Origin: Coprinopsis marcescibilis
Lineage: Eukaryota; Basidiomycota; Agaricomycetes; Agaricales; Psathyrellaceae
Direction: 5' to 3'
Assembly (NCBI GenBank): GCA_004369085.1
Contig: ML210229.1
Coordinates: 1-64,000 of the forward strand
DNA: 64,000 nt
The notes under the pieces are model-generated. The model worked only from the letters and a program-made list of their open reading frames with translations. It made no database searches and was not told the origin of the DNA. Positions 1 to 11,973 of the stretch are shown here, piece by piece. The position numbers and the translations under genes were made by a program. Every line of letters starts with the position of its first letter. Within the stretch, counting starts at the first letter, position 1.

Positions 1-1857
1 TTGCTAGCAAAACTCCTCCTTTGCTCACTTACCACTTCCTTGAAAGGTGCAGTGATCACATCAAGGTCATGCGCTCAACCCCACTTGAATTGAAGTGCGC
101 AAATGCCATGAATGAGAACAATAATGCAGCATGGTTTGACCTACTCAGGAAGACCCAGAAGGAGTACGACATCAAGGACTGGAATACATATGGCATTGAC
201 AAGTGTGGAATTCAGCCCTATGGTGCTGACTGGGAATATGGTCATTGGTCCCAAGAAGAAAGGGCCTCAATACCAACGACAAGGTGGCAACAGGGAGAAT
301 ATCACCATTCTTGTGACAATATGCAGCAATTGAACAGCCCAGCCTCCAGAGGTCATCTTCAAGGGGAAGGGGTTTCAAGTGAAATGGGCACGGAACAATC
401 CAGTGAATGCATTGTGAGTCTCTGATTGATTGAATGACATCGTTCTGCTGATATCTTATCATTGTACCAGCATTGGGTATTCAGAGAAGGGATGGACCAA
501 CAACACAATCGGCCTTGACTGGCTTAAGCTCTTTGACAGCCAGACAGCTGAGAAGGCTAAGGGCAAGTATTGCTTACTGCTCATTGATGGACACATGTTG
601 CACTACAGTCACAATTTCCTCAAATATGCATGGGAACACAAAATTGTTGTACTCTGCTACCCATCCCATGCTACTCATGTCTACCAAGGACTTGATGTGG
701 TTATCTTCACCACCCTCAAGGTCTGTCTCAGCCAGGAATGTGACAAATGGATGAGGAAACACATTGGCAAGATCAAGAAAGAAAACATCCTCAAGATCTA
801 CAGAAAAGCCCACATTGCCACCCTCACCCCTGAGAACATCAAATCAGCCTTCCAGAAAACAGATGTCATCCCCTTTGATCCCAATGTTGTCACCGCCAAC
901 ATGATGGCACCCAGCCGCCCTACGTCTATTGAGTCAAACCTTCCAGCTCCTCCTGCAACACCCATGAGAATCATGACAAAGTTGCTGCATGAACTGTCAA
1001 TAGAAGACAATACTGGGTTAGCAACAATCAATAAAGACAGCAATGAAGATACACCTCCATTGCCTTCTGATGCCCAAGCAGCATGCCACCAAGAAATCAT
1101 CCAAGATAGTGCTCATCAACTGACCAAACAAACTTCAGTCACCTGCTTGGAAAGGCACCAACAACTTCCAACTCACCCATGTTGCACATTATGCCCCAAA
1201 CCATTTCCCCTTTGGCTCCCCCAACCATCAATACCCTCTCCAACATGCAGCCCACCAACAAGACCAATGCTCTCCTTATTGCAGTGCTGAAGGAGCTCCA
1301 GGGCAATAACAAACATTTGCGAGCGCCCGTGATCCAGATGCAGGTGGTGAGCATCCTAAACAAAGCACACTGCAATATGCTACGATTTCAGCTGATGGAG
1401 AAGGAAAAGGAAGCAAAGAAGGGTAAAGGGAAGGGGTAAACTGATGGGGGATGGACTTCCAAGGCTCCTCTCGGGCAACAAGTTCTTCCAGAGGGTCGTT
1501 GAGTTCACAGAGTGGCAGGAGCAGCAGGAGTAAAAGGGGCATGCTTGAGTTGATGCAAAAGCGGCTTGGCAGGAGGTGGTGAAGGAATGGGAGGAAAGGG
1601 AGGTGGCCTGAAAGGAGGAAAACAAGATGATAACCGGAACTCACCAAGAGAACATCACAAAATGGGAGCATGACAAGGCTGTGGTGAAGAAAACCCAGAA
1701 AACCTTTGATAAACCCAAGCCTAAGCAACCCACCCTTCAGATCAGGAACCAAAGCTGAGATTGAAGGATTTTGAGGCAGCATTGGATGTCAAAGATGTCT
1801 TGGATGATGAGGCTGGCAATTCCAAAGGCAATGGGGCTGAGGATGAGGATCTGTAGC
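1..1857 (+). pseudogene. Decayed pogo/Fot-like DDE transposase, 5' end outside window
   Basis: Remnant of a Tc1/mariner-superfamily (pogo/Fot, DDE_1-type) transposase. Visible pieces are a VIGPKKKGPQYQ segment followed by GGNRENITILVTIC near 230-330, then LLLIDGHMLHYSHNFLKYAW and CYPSHATHVYQGLDVVIF near 583-700, which carry the second catalytic Asp block and the YPSHATHVYQGLD motif typical of fungal DDE_1 enzymes. A Lys/Glu-rich C-terminal tail continues to about 1857. An intron at about 409-477 (GTGAGT..CAG) keeps the frame. The copy is broken: the frame changes near 225-240, there is an in-frame TGA near 328, and more shifts and stops occur after about 1170. The start lies beyond base 1. 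It is best read as an inactive, truncated copy; the family is confident, the exact subfamily is not. Confidence 0.8.
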
Positions 1858-2896
1858 TGGAATGTCAAGAGGGATGTTTATTGAGTGACTGATCTTGCAT
1901 GCTGTTGCCTGTTGATCTTGTTGTCACATATTATGATCTCATGCTTATTCAGACCTTTCTCACTTGCATCAACATTTTGTATGCTTCCAGTTTAGTTATT
2001 TATATTGAATTTACACATGAACTGCAGCCCGGAATCTTCGCTACACAGTGATATAATTTTTGTGTGAGGGGATGTGAGCATATATGTTGAAAAAAACAAA
2101 TCATATTTCATTGTCATGTTTTCCCATCATTGACTGTACCTTTTTGCTTTGATCATTTTGCAATAACCAAGTCAGTCTTGATGGAATGTGCTCAAAACTC
2201 ACTTGGAGTGACATGCAGAACTTGCTCAGAGCACACTCATGACCCACTCAGAGTGCCCTCAGCACCTGCTCAGTGCATGCTGCATTTAAACCTACAAATA
2301 GACGACATTTCATGCCAGCACTGACCATTTGAAAACCCTACCTCAAAATGTTAAGCTTTGTGGGTGCTCAAAATCTGCCCCCAAAATGTAACATTCCTTT
2401 CGCTTGAAACGATCAATTTTATCAACACATTTTACCAGGTGCAAAAGCAGGCTATATTGTTTTCATTCCAGAAACTCAAAATACATCCAATATCCAAACT
2501 TTTCTATTGTCTTTTACTTACCCTGAAACCCCCTGTAATTGAAACATATCCAGAGCCCAAAATAATTGACATATTTGTCATATCCCGATAATTTTTAGGT
2601 TCAAATACACAATGTTGAATGTATGTTTTAGCTCAAAATGCTCCCTCAAGGTGGTAACCTTTATTCAAAAGTTTTGCAAATATTTTGCGCTATTCACTAA
2701 AAACCTGTGCTGGCAGTGAGACCTTCAGGCTCAAATTGTATATTGTATTACTACCCTAGGACAGCAATATATACATGGTAGCTAGCCCCTCTAATCCCCA
2801 GTGGTTATCACAATATGAATTGCTAGGGGGGTGGGACAACTATTATTGTAAGTCAGTGTACATATAAAATAAACAACCCAGCAATAAATACCACAT
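1858..2896. other. AT-rich stretch without a recognisable gene
   Basis: This stretch is visibly more AT-rich than the rest of the window and has many stop codons in all frames. It probably represents the 3' flank of the transposon remnant plus the 3' untranslated region of the minus-strand gene ending at 2897. The short open frames at 2130-2324 and 2358-2591 show no recognisable domain. No terminal inverted repeat or target-site duplication could be identified by eye. Confidence 0.5.
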
Positions 2897-5460
2897 CTAA
2901 TCATACGGCTTAATCTCAACCTCCACAACCTGGAGATTATGCACAGCCGGAATAGCCACCTTGGCAATGATAGTCCCCGCTCTCCCCCTCCTCCAATGAT
3001 CCACCTGATCCTCATCCAATCTCGCACTCCTGCTCTCCCCACCCCCTTCCGGATTATCCGAATCACACGGATCCGAATCATAATAAAAGTTTGGATGGTC
3101 ACTATCCTCATCCCTGCCATCAAACTGACAATCATCCTCCTCTTCGTTCGAGCTCGAACCAAGCTTGGAGGGAACACCCACTTGATCAACCCAGCCACCC
3201 TTATCGAGCTGCAGATCACCATTCTTCCCACCCACTCCCGCATTTGCATAATCACGCCTCACAACCGTCTGTCCAGGCACACCCCCCTGCTCCTCCTCCT
3301 GCTCACTCTCCACCGCACCTACATCCTCCTCCTTCTCACTCTCCACCACACCCACATCACCCCGCCCAACCATCCCAGGCCCAAACGTAAACCTCCTCCC
3401 CCTCCTCCACTTGCTCCAAATCATCTCAAACAACACCCTACACTCATCAACCGTGAACCCACCCTCCGTCATCCCCTGCACCAACAGCGTCAGATGGGCA
3501 TCCAGCCTCCTCCGCACATCCCCTGGCGCAGCCTTGATCAACCGCGCAAACAAGGTGCCCAAATCATACATATCATTTACACCCGGGATGAGCTCCTCGC
3601 GCTTGCTCGATTCAGGTTGGCTCTCCGGCGGGTCGTCCGGAAGAGGGACAGGCAAAACACGCGTCGCAGCCGAAAAATCGACAAAGAGGTACCGTGGACG
3701 CGAGGTTCCATCTCCCGCTACTTCATGCTGGACCATGAACGAACCAGGCGCTGAACACTGCATATTCCCAATACGCTGATTCCGAAGGAACGCAAGTCCC
3801 TACCAAAACACCTCAACAACTTGCCACTCGAAACCCACTCGAAACACGCACCTCGAGCAACTGCCGGAACAGATCAAAGTACCTCCCCTCGCAATCAAGC
3901 TTCTGCACATCAAACTCCTCCATCTCTCCCAACACCAAAAACACCTGCAGTTCGCCTATATCCACCGGCTGCGCCTCTAGAACACCCATAATACCCGGCA
4001 CATGGTTGGTTGGATCGAGCGCGGTCACCTCGGAATGGTTCAGCTCGAGCAACATCAACAACTCGGGGGATGAAAGCGGAAGCTGCTTGATTGCCAGCCT
4101 TTTCGATTTCAAAGGGGCCTCGGGCGAAAAGATGATCTGAGTATCAATCAGCACCAACCGACAACCGACAAAGAGCAAAACATACAAGGTTTCGACCATC
4201 AATCTCATACTCGTTCGCGTGCAGCAACCTCTCAGTCTCAGCATCAAGAATCGGGCCAAGCCCTGCTTCCTTCCTCTTTGCCTGCGTCTGGGTCATAACC
4301 GCCCTTAACAGGACCCTCACATCATGTCCCGACTCGCTCCATATATTGGTAGTCGGCAGATGAAAAGCCTTGCGCGAAAGCCAAAGCTTCTTCTTCTTCT
4401 TCCCATCTTCCTCTCTCTGACTACCCGACCCAGAACTCTCCGACCAATCGCCCTCCCTCATATCATACTCATACTGATACCTATCCCCACTGCTAACACC
4501 AGTCGTAGTGGTGGAATAGCTCGCGACACTCGCCTCCTCATCATCGCCACCCTCCGCTTCCCCAAACAGATGCACCTGCTGCCACGGGTCCAAATATTTG
4601 TTCAACAAAGACGGCCGTTTGGCTTTCTCCCTGTCCTTGTCCGGCTCGTCCATCTTGTGATGATAATACGCCGCCTGATTGAACCCCTTGACCTTGCCCG
4701 GCATCCTCTGCAACGGATGTCCAAGTGTATACCCCTGCTCCTCCTCCTCCGCCGTTGACGGTTCACTGTCAAGGGTCGGGTCAAACTGGCCAGCCGACGT
4801 AAAATAGTCCACCCCCTCCCTATGCTTCCTGACCCTCTCCTCTGCCCTTCCCCGATCTTCCACACTCGTCTCGTCATGGAACGCCGTACTCGGGTTGAAC
4901 ATGCCCAACGGACTCTTCAAAGACGCCCTCTGCGAAGGCGGTGCAGAATCTTCCGTGTCCGGCGACCACCTCGATCCCAACGCCCCCTCGGCATCTCCAA
5001 TATTCAGCGGGGAGATCGGGTTCCTCAAAACGCTCGGAAACGTTTCGGTGACAAGCCTCGGCAGCTGCAGCAACTTTGCGTTTGGTGACGGATTCGGTGG
5101 GGACAGGAGGACGGTAGGCGGTTGGCTGTCTTGGGTCTGAGGACGTCGAGGCGAAAACGGATCGTCATCGGCAACCCAACCAGACGACCCCTCTGACCGA
5201 CTCAGCGATCTCAAATTCCTAACCGCAGGTTTATGCTTCAACTGCGGAGAACCAGACATGGGGATTTGGGGACTATCATCCTGTGTCTGCTCCGAGCTAT
5301 AAATCGACTCGGGAGAACTCGTCCTAGGAAAAAAAGTCAGTGCGTGTTTGAACAGACGAACTGAGGCTACTTGCAATTGTTTCGAATCGTGATAGAAATC
5401 GTCGTCTGTTGCGGTGTACGTATCGCTTTCGACATCAGCGAAATCCGAAGAGGTAGACAT
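2897..5460 (-). CDS. Pseudokinase-like protein with long disordered N-terminus
   Basis: Predicted 820 residues in three exons (5460-4186, 4136-3852, 3799-2897). Residues 1 to about 365 are Ser/Pro/Asp-rich and probably disordered. From about 400 to 640 the pattern follows a protein kinase fold: an AIK-type beta-3 strand, a DPTNHVPGI segment like those of agaricomycete kinases, RQLLEGLAFLRNQRI where the catalytic loop should start, LFVDFS (D561-F562-S563) in place of DFG, and NDMYDLGTLF like the alpha-F Asp region. The HRD catalytic triplet is replaced by GNM and DFG reads DFS, so phosphotransfer is doubtful. The tail is acidic. The chosen ATG starts MSTSSDFAD; a longer in-frame extension to 5742 runs into the noncoding repeat at 5575-5855 and is rejected. 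The role is unknown; a regulatory or scaffold pseudokinase is the likeliest reading. Confidence 0.6.
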
Positions 5461-5574
5461 GGTAGGCAAAGAGCAGAGAGCGAGACATTCTGGTGCAAAA
5501 GAGGGATGTGTCTCAGGTCGATCCGTATTCGATGGCCAAAGCACCACAAATGCTCTCCAATGTCCAATACATGT

Positions 5575-5855
5575 CGTTGTTGTCGTTGTCGCGTCACCGT
5601 CGTCGTGGTAGAAAGACAACCCGAAAGTGATCCGGGCACTGTCAATGTGATCGAACTGAGCGCGTCGAGTCGGACCGCAAACACTGTTTTGTAGTTTGAT
5701 GGCTGGGAAAGGTTTTCCAAAGATCTTTATCAGATCCCCCACTTTTTAGCTTACCTGCCTATCTGCTGGCATGAGTGATGTGAGCTACGATGCTGCCAGG
5801 AACAAGATTCTATTATCGCCGCAGTCGCTCCGCGCAACATCCGTCAATGTCCCGT
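5575..5855 (+). repeat. Noncoding dispersed repeat, copy 1 (module order A then B)
   Basis: Two modules read on +: A (5575-5690, containing GTAGAAAGACAACCCGAAAG) and B (about 5698-5855, from GGCTGGGAAA through ATCAGATCCCC to ATCGCCGCAGTCGCTC). Both recur in inverted orientation at 12105-12405, with module A close to 90 percent identical by eye and module B more diverged. The repeat fills much of the 522 bp between the divergent pseudokinase and ADP-ribosyltransferase genes, so it probably overlaps their promoters. No coding potential or known RNA family was recognised in it. Confidence 0.75.
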
Positions 5856-5982
5856 CAGACGCACCAAATGGGCGCTTAACAAACTCACATGAGCAGTCCG
5901 CGAAGCACAATGCCTGATATCTTCCCACTGCATGCCCATAACTAAGCCCTAGCCCAGATAGATACGCATCTCTCCCTCCACC

Positions 5983-7227
5983 ATGTCGAGATCGGAGCCC
6001 ATCGACGTCGAGCCAGGAATCTCCCGCCATGCGCCTGCAGTCCCAGCTGCTTCCGGCACCAGAGCCCAAACGCGGTTCACCAACTGGTCCCAAATCGAAC
6101 GGCTAACGCGCTTCGGGAATGCGACGGATGGGTCCCCCCTGCGCTCCTTCTTCCAAGGAGTGGGCGTGCACACCCGCATGTCGCTCATCCGCAAAGCGAT
6201 CACACAGATCCGACATGAGTGGTCCGAAGGCTACCCGGGGTTCATGGAGGAGCTGCAGGCTTCGTTCTTCATGAATGCCCCGCATTTTCAGGACCTTGCA
6301 TTTTCGTTGGATGTCAGGAAGGAGTGGGCGGATCGGAAGAGGCAGGGTGAAGAGGGAGAGGAGGAGGAGTACACGTTCCTACGGTTGTATACGGATAAAG
6401 ATGGGTATTCGCAGATATTTTCGGTGCTGAATGGGGCGTTCAGGACGGACGACCTTGCGAAGACGGAGGAACAGCTGCGAGCGGCTGTTTTTCTGGTTGA
6501 GCTGCTCACAATCGAGCTGTTCAACTACACGCTCTCAACGCGGTCGATTGAGGCAGCCCCGGCGTATGAAGGATTCACAGGGACGGTTTACAGAGGAATG
6601 GCGGTCTCGCCGTCGCACCTCCAGAATTTCTTCGACTTGATGTCCAAGCCGGTTAAAGAGCGGTATTGGGCCATCCCACTTGCCTTCATGTCCTGCTCCG
6701 CGTCGCGTTCGCTCGCACTTGAATTCGCCTCGCCAGTTTCACCCCATTCTCCAGATGCCGAAGATAAGGAAGAAGAGACGCAGGTCCTGCTCCGCATCCA
6801 CGTCTCGAGCCTGCCCCCCGCGTTCCTGGCAGAATACCGCGCCAAGTTCCCCGCAAGCGTGGTCACGACGATCTGTGCCGTCGATATCAGCCGGCTATCT
6901 GCGTTTCCGGATGAGCAGGAGGTTGTGCTCCGCGGGCCGTTTTTCCAGCTCGTGCATATGTCGAGGGAGGCTGTAGAGGGGACGGGGAGGGAGGTTGAGG
7001 TGTTTGATGCGGTGGTGTTTAATACGAATCGGGATCATCCGTCTACGATGGAGATGGACGATGAGCAGGGCGAGGCTGCCCGTGTGTTTTTTGCGACTTT
7101 GATCGAGGTTGCGAGGACTGAGGTGTGTGCTGATTTGGCAAGGTCGGTTGGGCGAGAGGAGGATGCGGAGAGGTATATGCAGATACATACAGAGGCAGTA
7201 GACAAGTTGAATAGGTTACGGTGTTAG
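5983..7227 (+). CDS. R-S-E class mono-ADP-ribosyltransferase-like protein
   Basis: Single exon, 414 residues. The C-terminal half carries the three hallmark elements of arginine-type (R-S-E, ARTC/ART fold) ADP-ribosyltransferases: Arg204 in TVYRGM, the Ser-X-Ser strand S237-C-S239 in FMSCSASRSLALEFA, and the E-X-E turn E311-Q-E313 in DEQEVVLRGPFF. By analogy with the family it would bind NAD+ and transfer ADP-ribose to a protein side chain, commonly arginine. The first 190 residues are helical and resemble no domain I can name. There is no signal peptide or membrane segment, so the product is probably cytosolic. It lies divergent to the pseudokinase gene, 522 bp away, and 68 bp upstream of RRP6. 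The start at 5983 is the first ATG. Confidence is high for the fold and moderate for activity; the target is unknown. Confidence 0.75.
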   Translation: MSRSEPIDVEPGISRHAPAVPAASGTRAQTRFTNWSQIERLTRFGNATDGSPLRSFFQGVGVHTRMSLIRKAITQIRHEWSEGYPGFMEELQASFFMNAPHFQDLAFSLDVRKEWADRKRQGEEGEEEEYTFLRLYTDKDGYSQIFSVLNGAFRTDDLAKTEEQLRAAVFLVELLTIELFNYTLSTRSIEAAPAYEGFTGTVYRGMAVSPSHLQNFFDLMSKPVKERYWAIPLAFMSCSASRSLALEFASPVSPHSPDAEDKEEETQVLLRIHVSSLPPAFLAEYRAKFPASVVTTICAVDISRLSAFPDEQEVVLRGPFFQLVHMSREAVEGTGREVEVFDAVVFNTNRDHPSTMEMDDEQGEAARVFFATLIEVARTEVCADLARSVGREEDAERYMQIHTEAVDKLNRLRC

Positions 7228-7295
7228 GCTTGGCATTGTAGCACAGCTTTTGCAATTATTTCACTCCGTCGCGCGGCTGGTGTGCATCTTTGAAA

Positions 7296-9964
7296 ATGAC
7301 CTCTTCCTCGAAATCACCGCTCGCACCAGAGACGTTTGCAAACTTCCATAATGCACTACAGAGCATAGCATTAAAGGCTACAAAAGCATCTGCGGGTCTT
7401 CCGCCTGATATTGGGTTTTACAAGAGTGTGGATGGGGCGCTGAAGGACGAGGTTGAGGGGCTGGAAAGGCGGATTCTGCGGTTGGTCGGCAGGGTCGTTG
7501 GTTTTGTCGATGTCAAGGGCAAAGGCAGGGACCAGGATAGGGATAGGGATAGGACGGTGGGCGCAGAGGATTTGGTGGATGATTTTCATGCGGCTGTTGT
7601 GGATTCGATGGATGTGCTGTTGGAACGCGCTGATATCTGCCTCGACGAGTTTTCGGGAAAGCTGAAGAGGCCGGTCGTCCAGCTTAAAGCACTGCAGAAT
7701 CAGAAGCAGAAGCAGAAGGAGAAGCAGAAGGAAGAGAGACCGGGGGATGCTAGGGGGTTCTTGCCACCGTCTCTGCAGCACGCGGCACATCTCGCAAAGC
7801 CGCAGGAGCTGTTCCCCCGCAAACCGGATAATTCAGACGGTGCCCGTCCTCAGCTGGCCCACAAATACAATGCTAGCGTGCCATTGGGGTATGTGTTGCA
7901 AAAGGAAGACCTGGCACTCAAGTATCTAGGAGAGGGAGACGAGGAGATGTACGTGTTTTTATTTTTCTTGTTAGATAATGCTGATTGTGTACGTAGATCG
8001 GGACATCCGTATTTCTATGAGACGACGCATTTGAGCTACCCGAAGCATGTGTACGAGCCCCCGGCTGAACCGCAGGCCCCGCCGCCGCTTTCTGCGGACC
8101 CTGTCGCGTATGTGGACAGTGCAGAGGCGTTTGGGGCGCTCTTGGACCATCTGGCGGGCGCGGACGTGCAGGAGATTGCGGTGGATTTGGAGCACCATTC
8201 ATACAGAACCTATCGTGGTTTTCTGTGTCTTATGCAGATCACGACGAGGGGCGGGGGGCCTAGCCGTGCGTATTATTTATCATCCTTTGTGTCATTGTGC
8301 GAGTTGTTGATGGGTGCGTTTAGGACCTCCAAGGGATTTCGTTGTGGATCTGCTCGTACCGGATGTTAGGGCGAGGATGCAGGAGCTGAATGCGGTCTTT
8401 ACGGATCCGAACAAGATCAAGGTGTTCCATGGGGCGGAGAGCGATATTGTGTGGCTGCAGCAGGATTTTGGGGTGTACGTCGTTGGGTTGTTTGATACGT
8501 TCCATGCTAGCAAGCTGTTAGGTGAGTTTTTGTTTTTGTTTTTGGAGAGGGGTTGGGTTGAGCTGATGGGTTGTGATAGAGCTTCCGAGGCATTCGTTGT
8601 CGACGCTTTTATCGCTCTATGCGGATTTCACCCCGGACAAAAAGTATCAGCAGGCGGACTGGAGGATCCGGCCATTACCGAAGGAGATGCTGGATTATGC
8701 GAGGAGTGATACGCATTGGTTGTTGTTCATTTATGATTGTGTGAGGGGAGGGTTGGTTGATAAGGGTCTGGCGAGGTCGAGGGGTGGTTCCCCTGTTGAG
8801 GGGGTGGGTGGTGTGGAGGAGGTGGATCGGTTGGTGTTGCTGCGTGAGGTGCTGTTTAGGTCGAGTTTGACGTCGTTGAGGGTGTGGGGGGTTGAGGGGT
8901 ATGATTATGCGCGTGGAGGTGGGAGTGGAGGGTGGGATACGTTGGCGAAAAAGTGGAACAAGCCTGGGTTGATGTGTGCGAATGAGGATTGGAGGGCGGT
9001 GCCGGTGCAGAGGGTGCAGAGGGCGGTGTATCGGGGTGTGCATGCGTGGAGGGATAGGGTGGCGAGGGAGGAGGATGAGAGTACGCGGTATGTGTTGCCG
9101 AACCATTGGTTGTTTATGTTGGCTGAGAGTCAGCCGGGTGATGTGGCGGGGTTGTTGGGGATGTTTAGGGGGGGTGTGCCGGGTGTTGTGAAGAAGAGGG
9201 CGAGGGAGCTTTTGGAGGTTGTGAGGGCTGGAGTGAGGGAGGGGCTTGAGGAGGAAAAGGTGGTGGAGGTGGAAGAAAAGGTGGTGGAGGTGGAGGAAAA
9301 GGTGGTTGAGGAGGAAAAGGTGGTGGAGGAAAAGGCTCCCATGTCGATTGTGGCACCCACTTCTCGCTTGTTTGGGGGTGCAAAATCTGATATTTCGGTC
9401 CGCACCAGCTCGTTCTTTGGGGAAGTGCTAGGACACGAATCTGCTGGATCGAGGGATGGCGCGTTTAGAGATCTTGTTGCAAAGATTCATGGCGATTTGG
9501 TTATTGCGCCTAGCGTGCCAAAGGTTGTGGTGGAGGTAAAGAATGATCCTGCGGTTGGGATGCAGGTTGATGATGAAGGACCGATGGCGTTTGTTCCTGC
9601 GGCTGAACGTGAGCGGAGGAGTGGGGATGATGTGAGGATGATGGATGATATGGGCCCGATTGTGGTTGTGGGGAAGAAGAGTGTGAAGAGGAAGAGGGTG
9701 GTTGAGGCTGGGAGTGTTACTCCTCCCGAGGATAAGAAGAAAAAGGTGGAAGGAGAGGAAGAGGAAGAAACGTTTGATTTTGCTGCTGCGCCGAACGTGT
9801 TGGATGCTGTAGTTGCCAAGAGTTCCAAGGCGAGAAAGGGAAAGAAGGAGAGCAAGGGTGGGGAGAAGAAAAAGCCGACTAATTTCTTTGGTGATTTCCC
9901 TGCGCCGCCCAAGGCGAAGAGCGAGGTTCGGTCTGGGAATATAAGCAAGTCGTTCAAGTCGTAG
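7296..9964 (+). CDS. RRP6: Exosome 3'-5' exoribonuclease RRP6 (EXOSC10)
   Basis: Nuclear exosome-associated DEDD-Y exoribonuclease that trims and degrades rRNA, snoRNA and aberrant transcripts. The model has four exons (7296-7948, 7997-8265, 8324-8521, 8580-9964) and 834 residues. In order: a PMC2NT-type N-terminal domain (about 10-110), ExoI DLEHHSYR with the catalytic D-x-E, Exo[17 protein letters not shown], Exo[13 protein letters not shown] with the Tyr of the DEDD-Y class, an HRDC domain after KWNKPGL, and a basic, low-complexity C-terminus rich in Lys and Glu with repeated EEKVVEV units. The 48-nt first intron is a multiple of three and lacks a stop, so it could be retained without breaking the frame. 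The start is the ATG at 7296 (MTSSSKSP). The stop is 52 bp from the stop of the convergent ArgRS gene. Confidence 0.93.
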
Positions 9965-10016
9965 TTGTGTATATTTCGCAATTAAAAAGTATGATTTTAC
10001 ATAAAGAAAAGTGTGT

Positions 10017-11973
10017 CTACATGCGATCCAATGGTCGGATGGTAAGCAGCCTCAGTGCACTGGCGAGGACGTCCCTGGCTGAAAAGTAGAGGAAGAGCCG
10101 GGCGCTGGCCTTTTCCCGCTCCTCTTCTCCGAGGGATTTGACGCTGACTGCGTCCCAGGCGCTGCTGATTGCATGTGCGAGTCTAAATGCAAAGGTGACG
10201 ACGCCGCTCGGTTCGTGTGTTTTGAGCGCTGTCTTGACGACGTCGGGGTATGAGCCGAGGAGGAAGGCGATGTCGCGTGCTTGGGATGAGGTGTGTGGGG
10301 CGGCGAGGAGCTCGAGCTTGAGCTCGCTGGGAGGCGCGAGCGGGAGGAGGTGGGGGTTCTTGCGCTCGAGAGAGGCGAGGCGGACGTGGGCGTATTGGAG
10401 GTAGGGCCCTGTGTCGCCTTCGAAGGAGAGCATGCGGTCCCAGTTGAAGGTGTAATTGTTGATGCGCTTCGCGGCCATATCCTGGATCTTAACTCCTGTG
10501 ATCCCTACTTCGCTGGCGACTGTCTCGGGGTCGATCACTGCGTTGTATTTTTCCTCGTTTTTCTGCATTTGCTCGTGCATGACGTTGGCGGCTTCGGAGA
10601 TGATCTGGTTGAGGAAGACGACTGTGCCTTTTCGGGTGGACATGCCTTGCACGAGGCCGTAGTTGATGTGGAGGAGGGATTGTTTGGCTGGTTGCGCCCA
10701 TTCGTAGTCCATCAGCTCGAGCACCTTGAAAAACTGGGCGAGGTGCAGGTCCTGCTGGGAGGAGACGACGTAGATCATCTTGTCGAATTTGTACTTTTCG
10801 TAGCGCTCGATTGCACCGCCGATATCCCGGGTGAGGTAGATGGAGGTTCCGTCCTTTTTGCGAACGACGGCTTTGCCGAGCTTGTATTTCTCGAGGTTGA
10901 TGAGCTTTGCGCCGTTGCTGTCTTCGATGAGGCCGAGTTCGTCGAGTCGTGCGAGGGCCTTGTCGATGCTTTCCTTTGAGACCTCGCTCTCGCCGGTGTA
11001 GACGTCAAAGTCGACGTTGAGGCGTTTGTATTCTGATTCGTATTTTTTGATGGAGAGTGCGCGCCAGGTTCGCCAGTTGGAGAGTGCGCTCTCGTCGCCG
11101 TCTTCCATCCGTTTGAACCAGGCTGCGGCTTGGACTTTGACTTCTGGGTCTGCTTCGGCGTCTTTGTTGACTTGGACGTAGATGTCGAAAAGGTGCTTTA
11201 TTGCATCTGCTTCGAGTGCTTCTTGGTTGCCGTACTTTTCGTAGCCGCTGGCGATAAGCCCGAACTGGAAAGATATAAGTGGGTGCTGAGAAGGAAAAGG
11301 GGAGAGACGTACCTGGGTTCCCCAGTCGCCGAGGTAGTTCATGGAGATGACGTCCCATCCGCAAGATTTGTAGAGGTTGGTGAGGAAGGCGCCGATGATT
11401 GTGCTGCGCAGGTGGCCGACGTGGAAGCTTTTGGCGATGTTGGGCGAAGAGTATTCGATGATGACGCGCTTACCCTCTCCGAGGCTGTTGGAGCCGTAGA
11501 TTCCAGGGTCTGTGCTGGACTTTGGCAGAACGTGGGTGAGCTCATGGACTTGGGTGAGCACTGCACGGATCATGTTGCTCGAGTTTAGGCGGAAATGCAG
11601 GAATGCCTTGTCCAGCACGACGGATTCGAGATATTCGTCTGGTGTGAACTGAGGGGTTGGTTAGCTTTAGGCGGGATTGGGAGAGAGGATTCGTAGTGAC
11701 CTTTTCGATGACCTTTTGCGCGATCTGGTCAGGCTTTCCTGGCAGACGGAAGCGGGGCAGGGCGACTGTAAAGTCTTCGCCCTTTTTGCCATAGTCGACA
11801 CCGTTGTAGGCCTGTTCAATGGGGATCCCGAGCGAGTCTGAGAGCAACTGGGCAATGGCAGTCCTGAACTGGTCGAGGACGCACGCCCTTGGGTTTGTGT
11901 CTGGAACGATTGGCAGCGAGGGCAGCGAAAAAGATGGCTGGTACGATTTGAGCAGCTCAGAAGCAGAGGCCAT
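10017..11973 (-). CDS. Arginyl-tRNA synthetase
   Basis: Class I aminoacyl-tRNA synthetase that charges tRNA-Arg. Three exons (11973-11701, 11648-11313, 11264-10017) give 618 residues, close to fungal ArgRS length. The class I HIGH signature appears as HVGH in SSPNIAKSFHVGHLRSTIIG, followed by NYLGDWGTQ. The KMSKS-equivalent loop reads MSTRKGTVVFL, the normal eukaryotic variant. An N-terminal Add-1-type region precedes the catalytic core, and an alpha-helical DALR-type anticodon-binding domain ends in TIRPLDRM. The frame is open upstream to another ATG at 12018, adding 15 residues (MYSVQRRRP then a Thr run). That basic, Ser/Thr-rich extension could be a mitochondrial presequence, so the gene may supply both compartments through alternative starts; this is inference. 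It is convergent with RRP6. Confidence 0.95.

Noticed and set aside
5461..5742. Upstream extension of the pseudokinase frame to an ATG at 5742
   Set aside because: It translates the noncoding repeat that recurs at 12105-12405; MSTSSDFAD at 5460 is a better start.
9130..9981. Long minus-strand frames opposite the RRP6 C-terminus
   Set aside because: They mirror the low-complexity Lys/Glu/Val codons of RRP6 and carry no motif.
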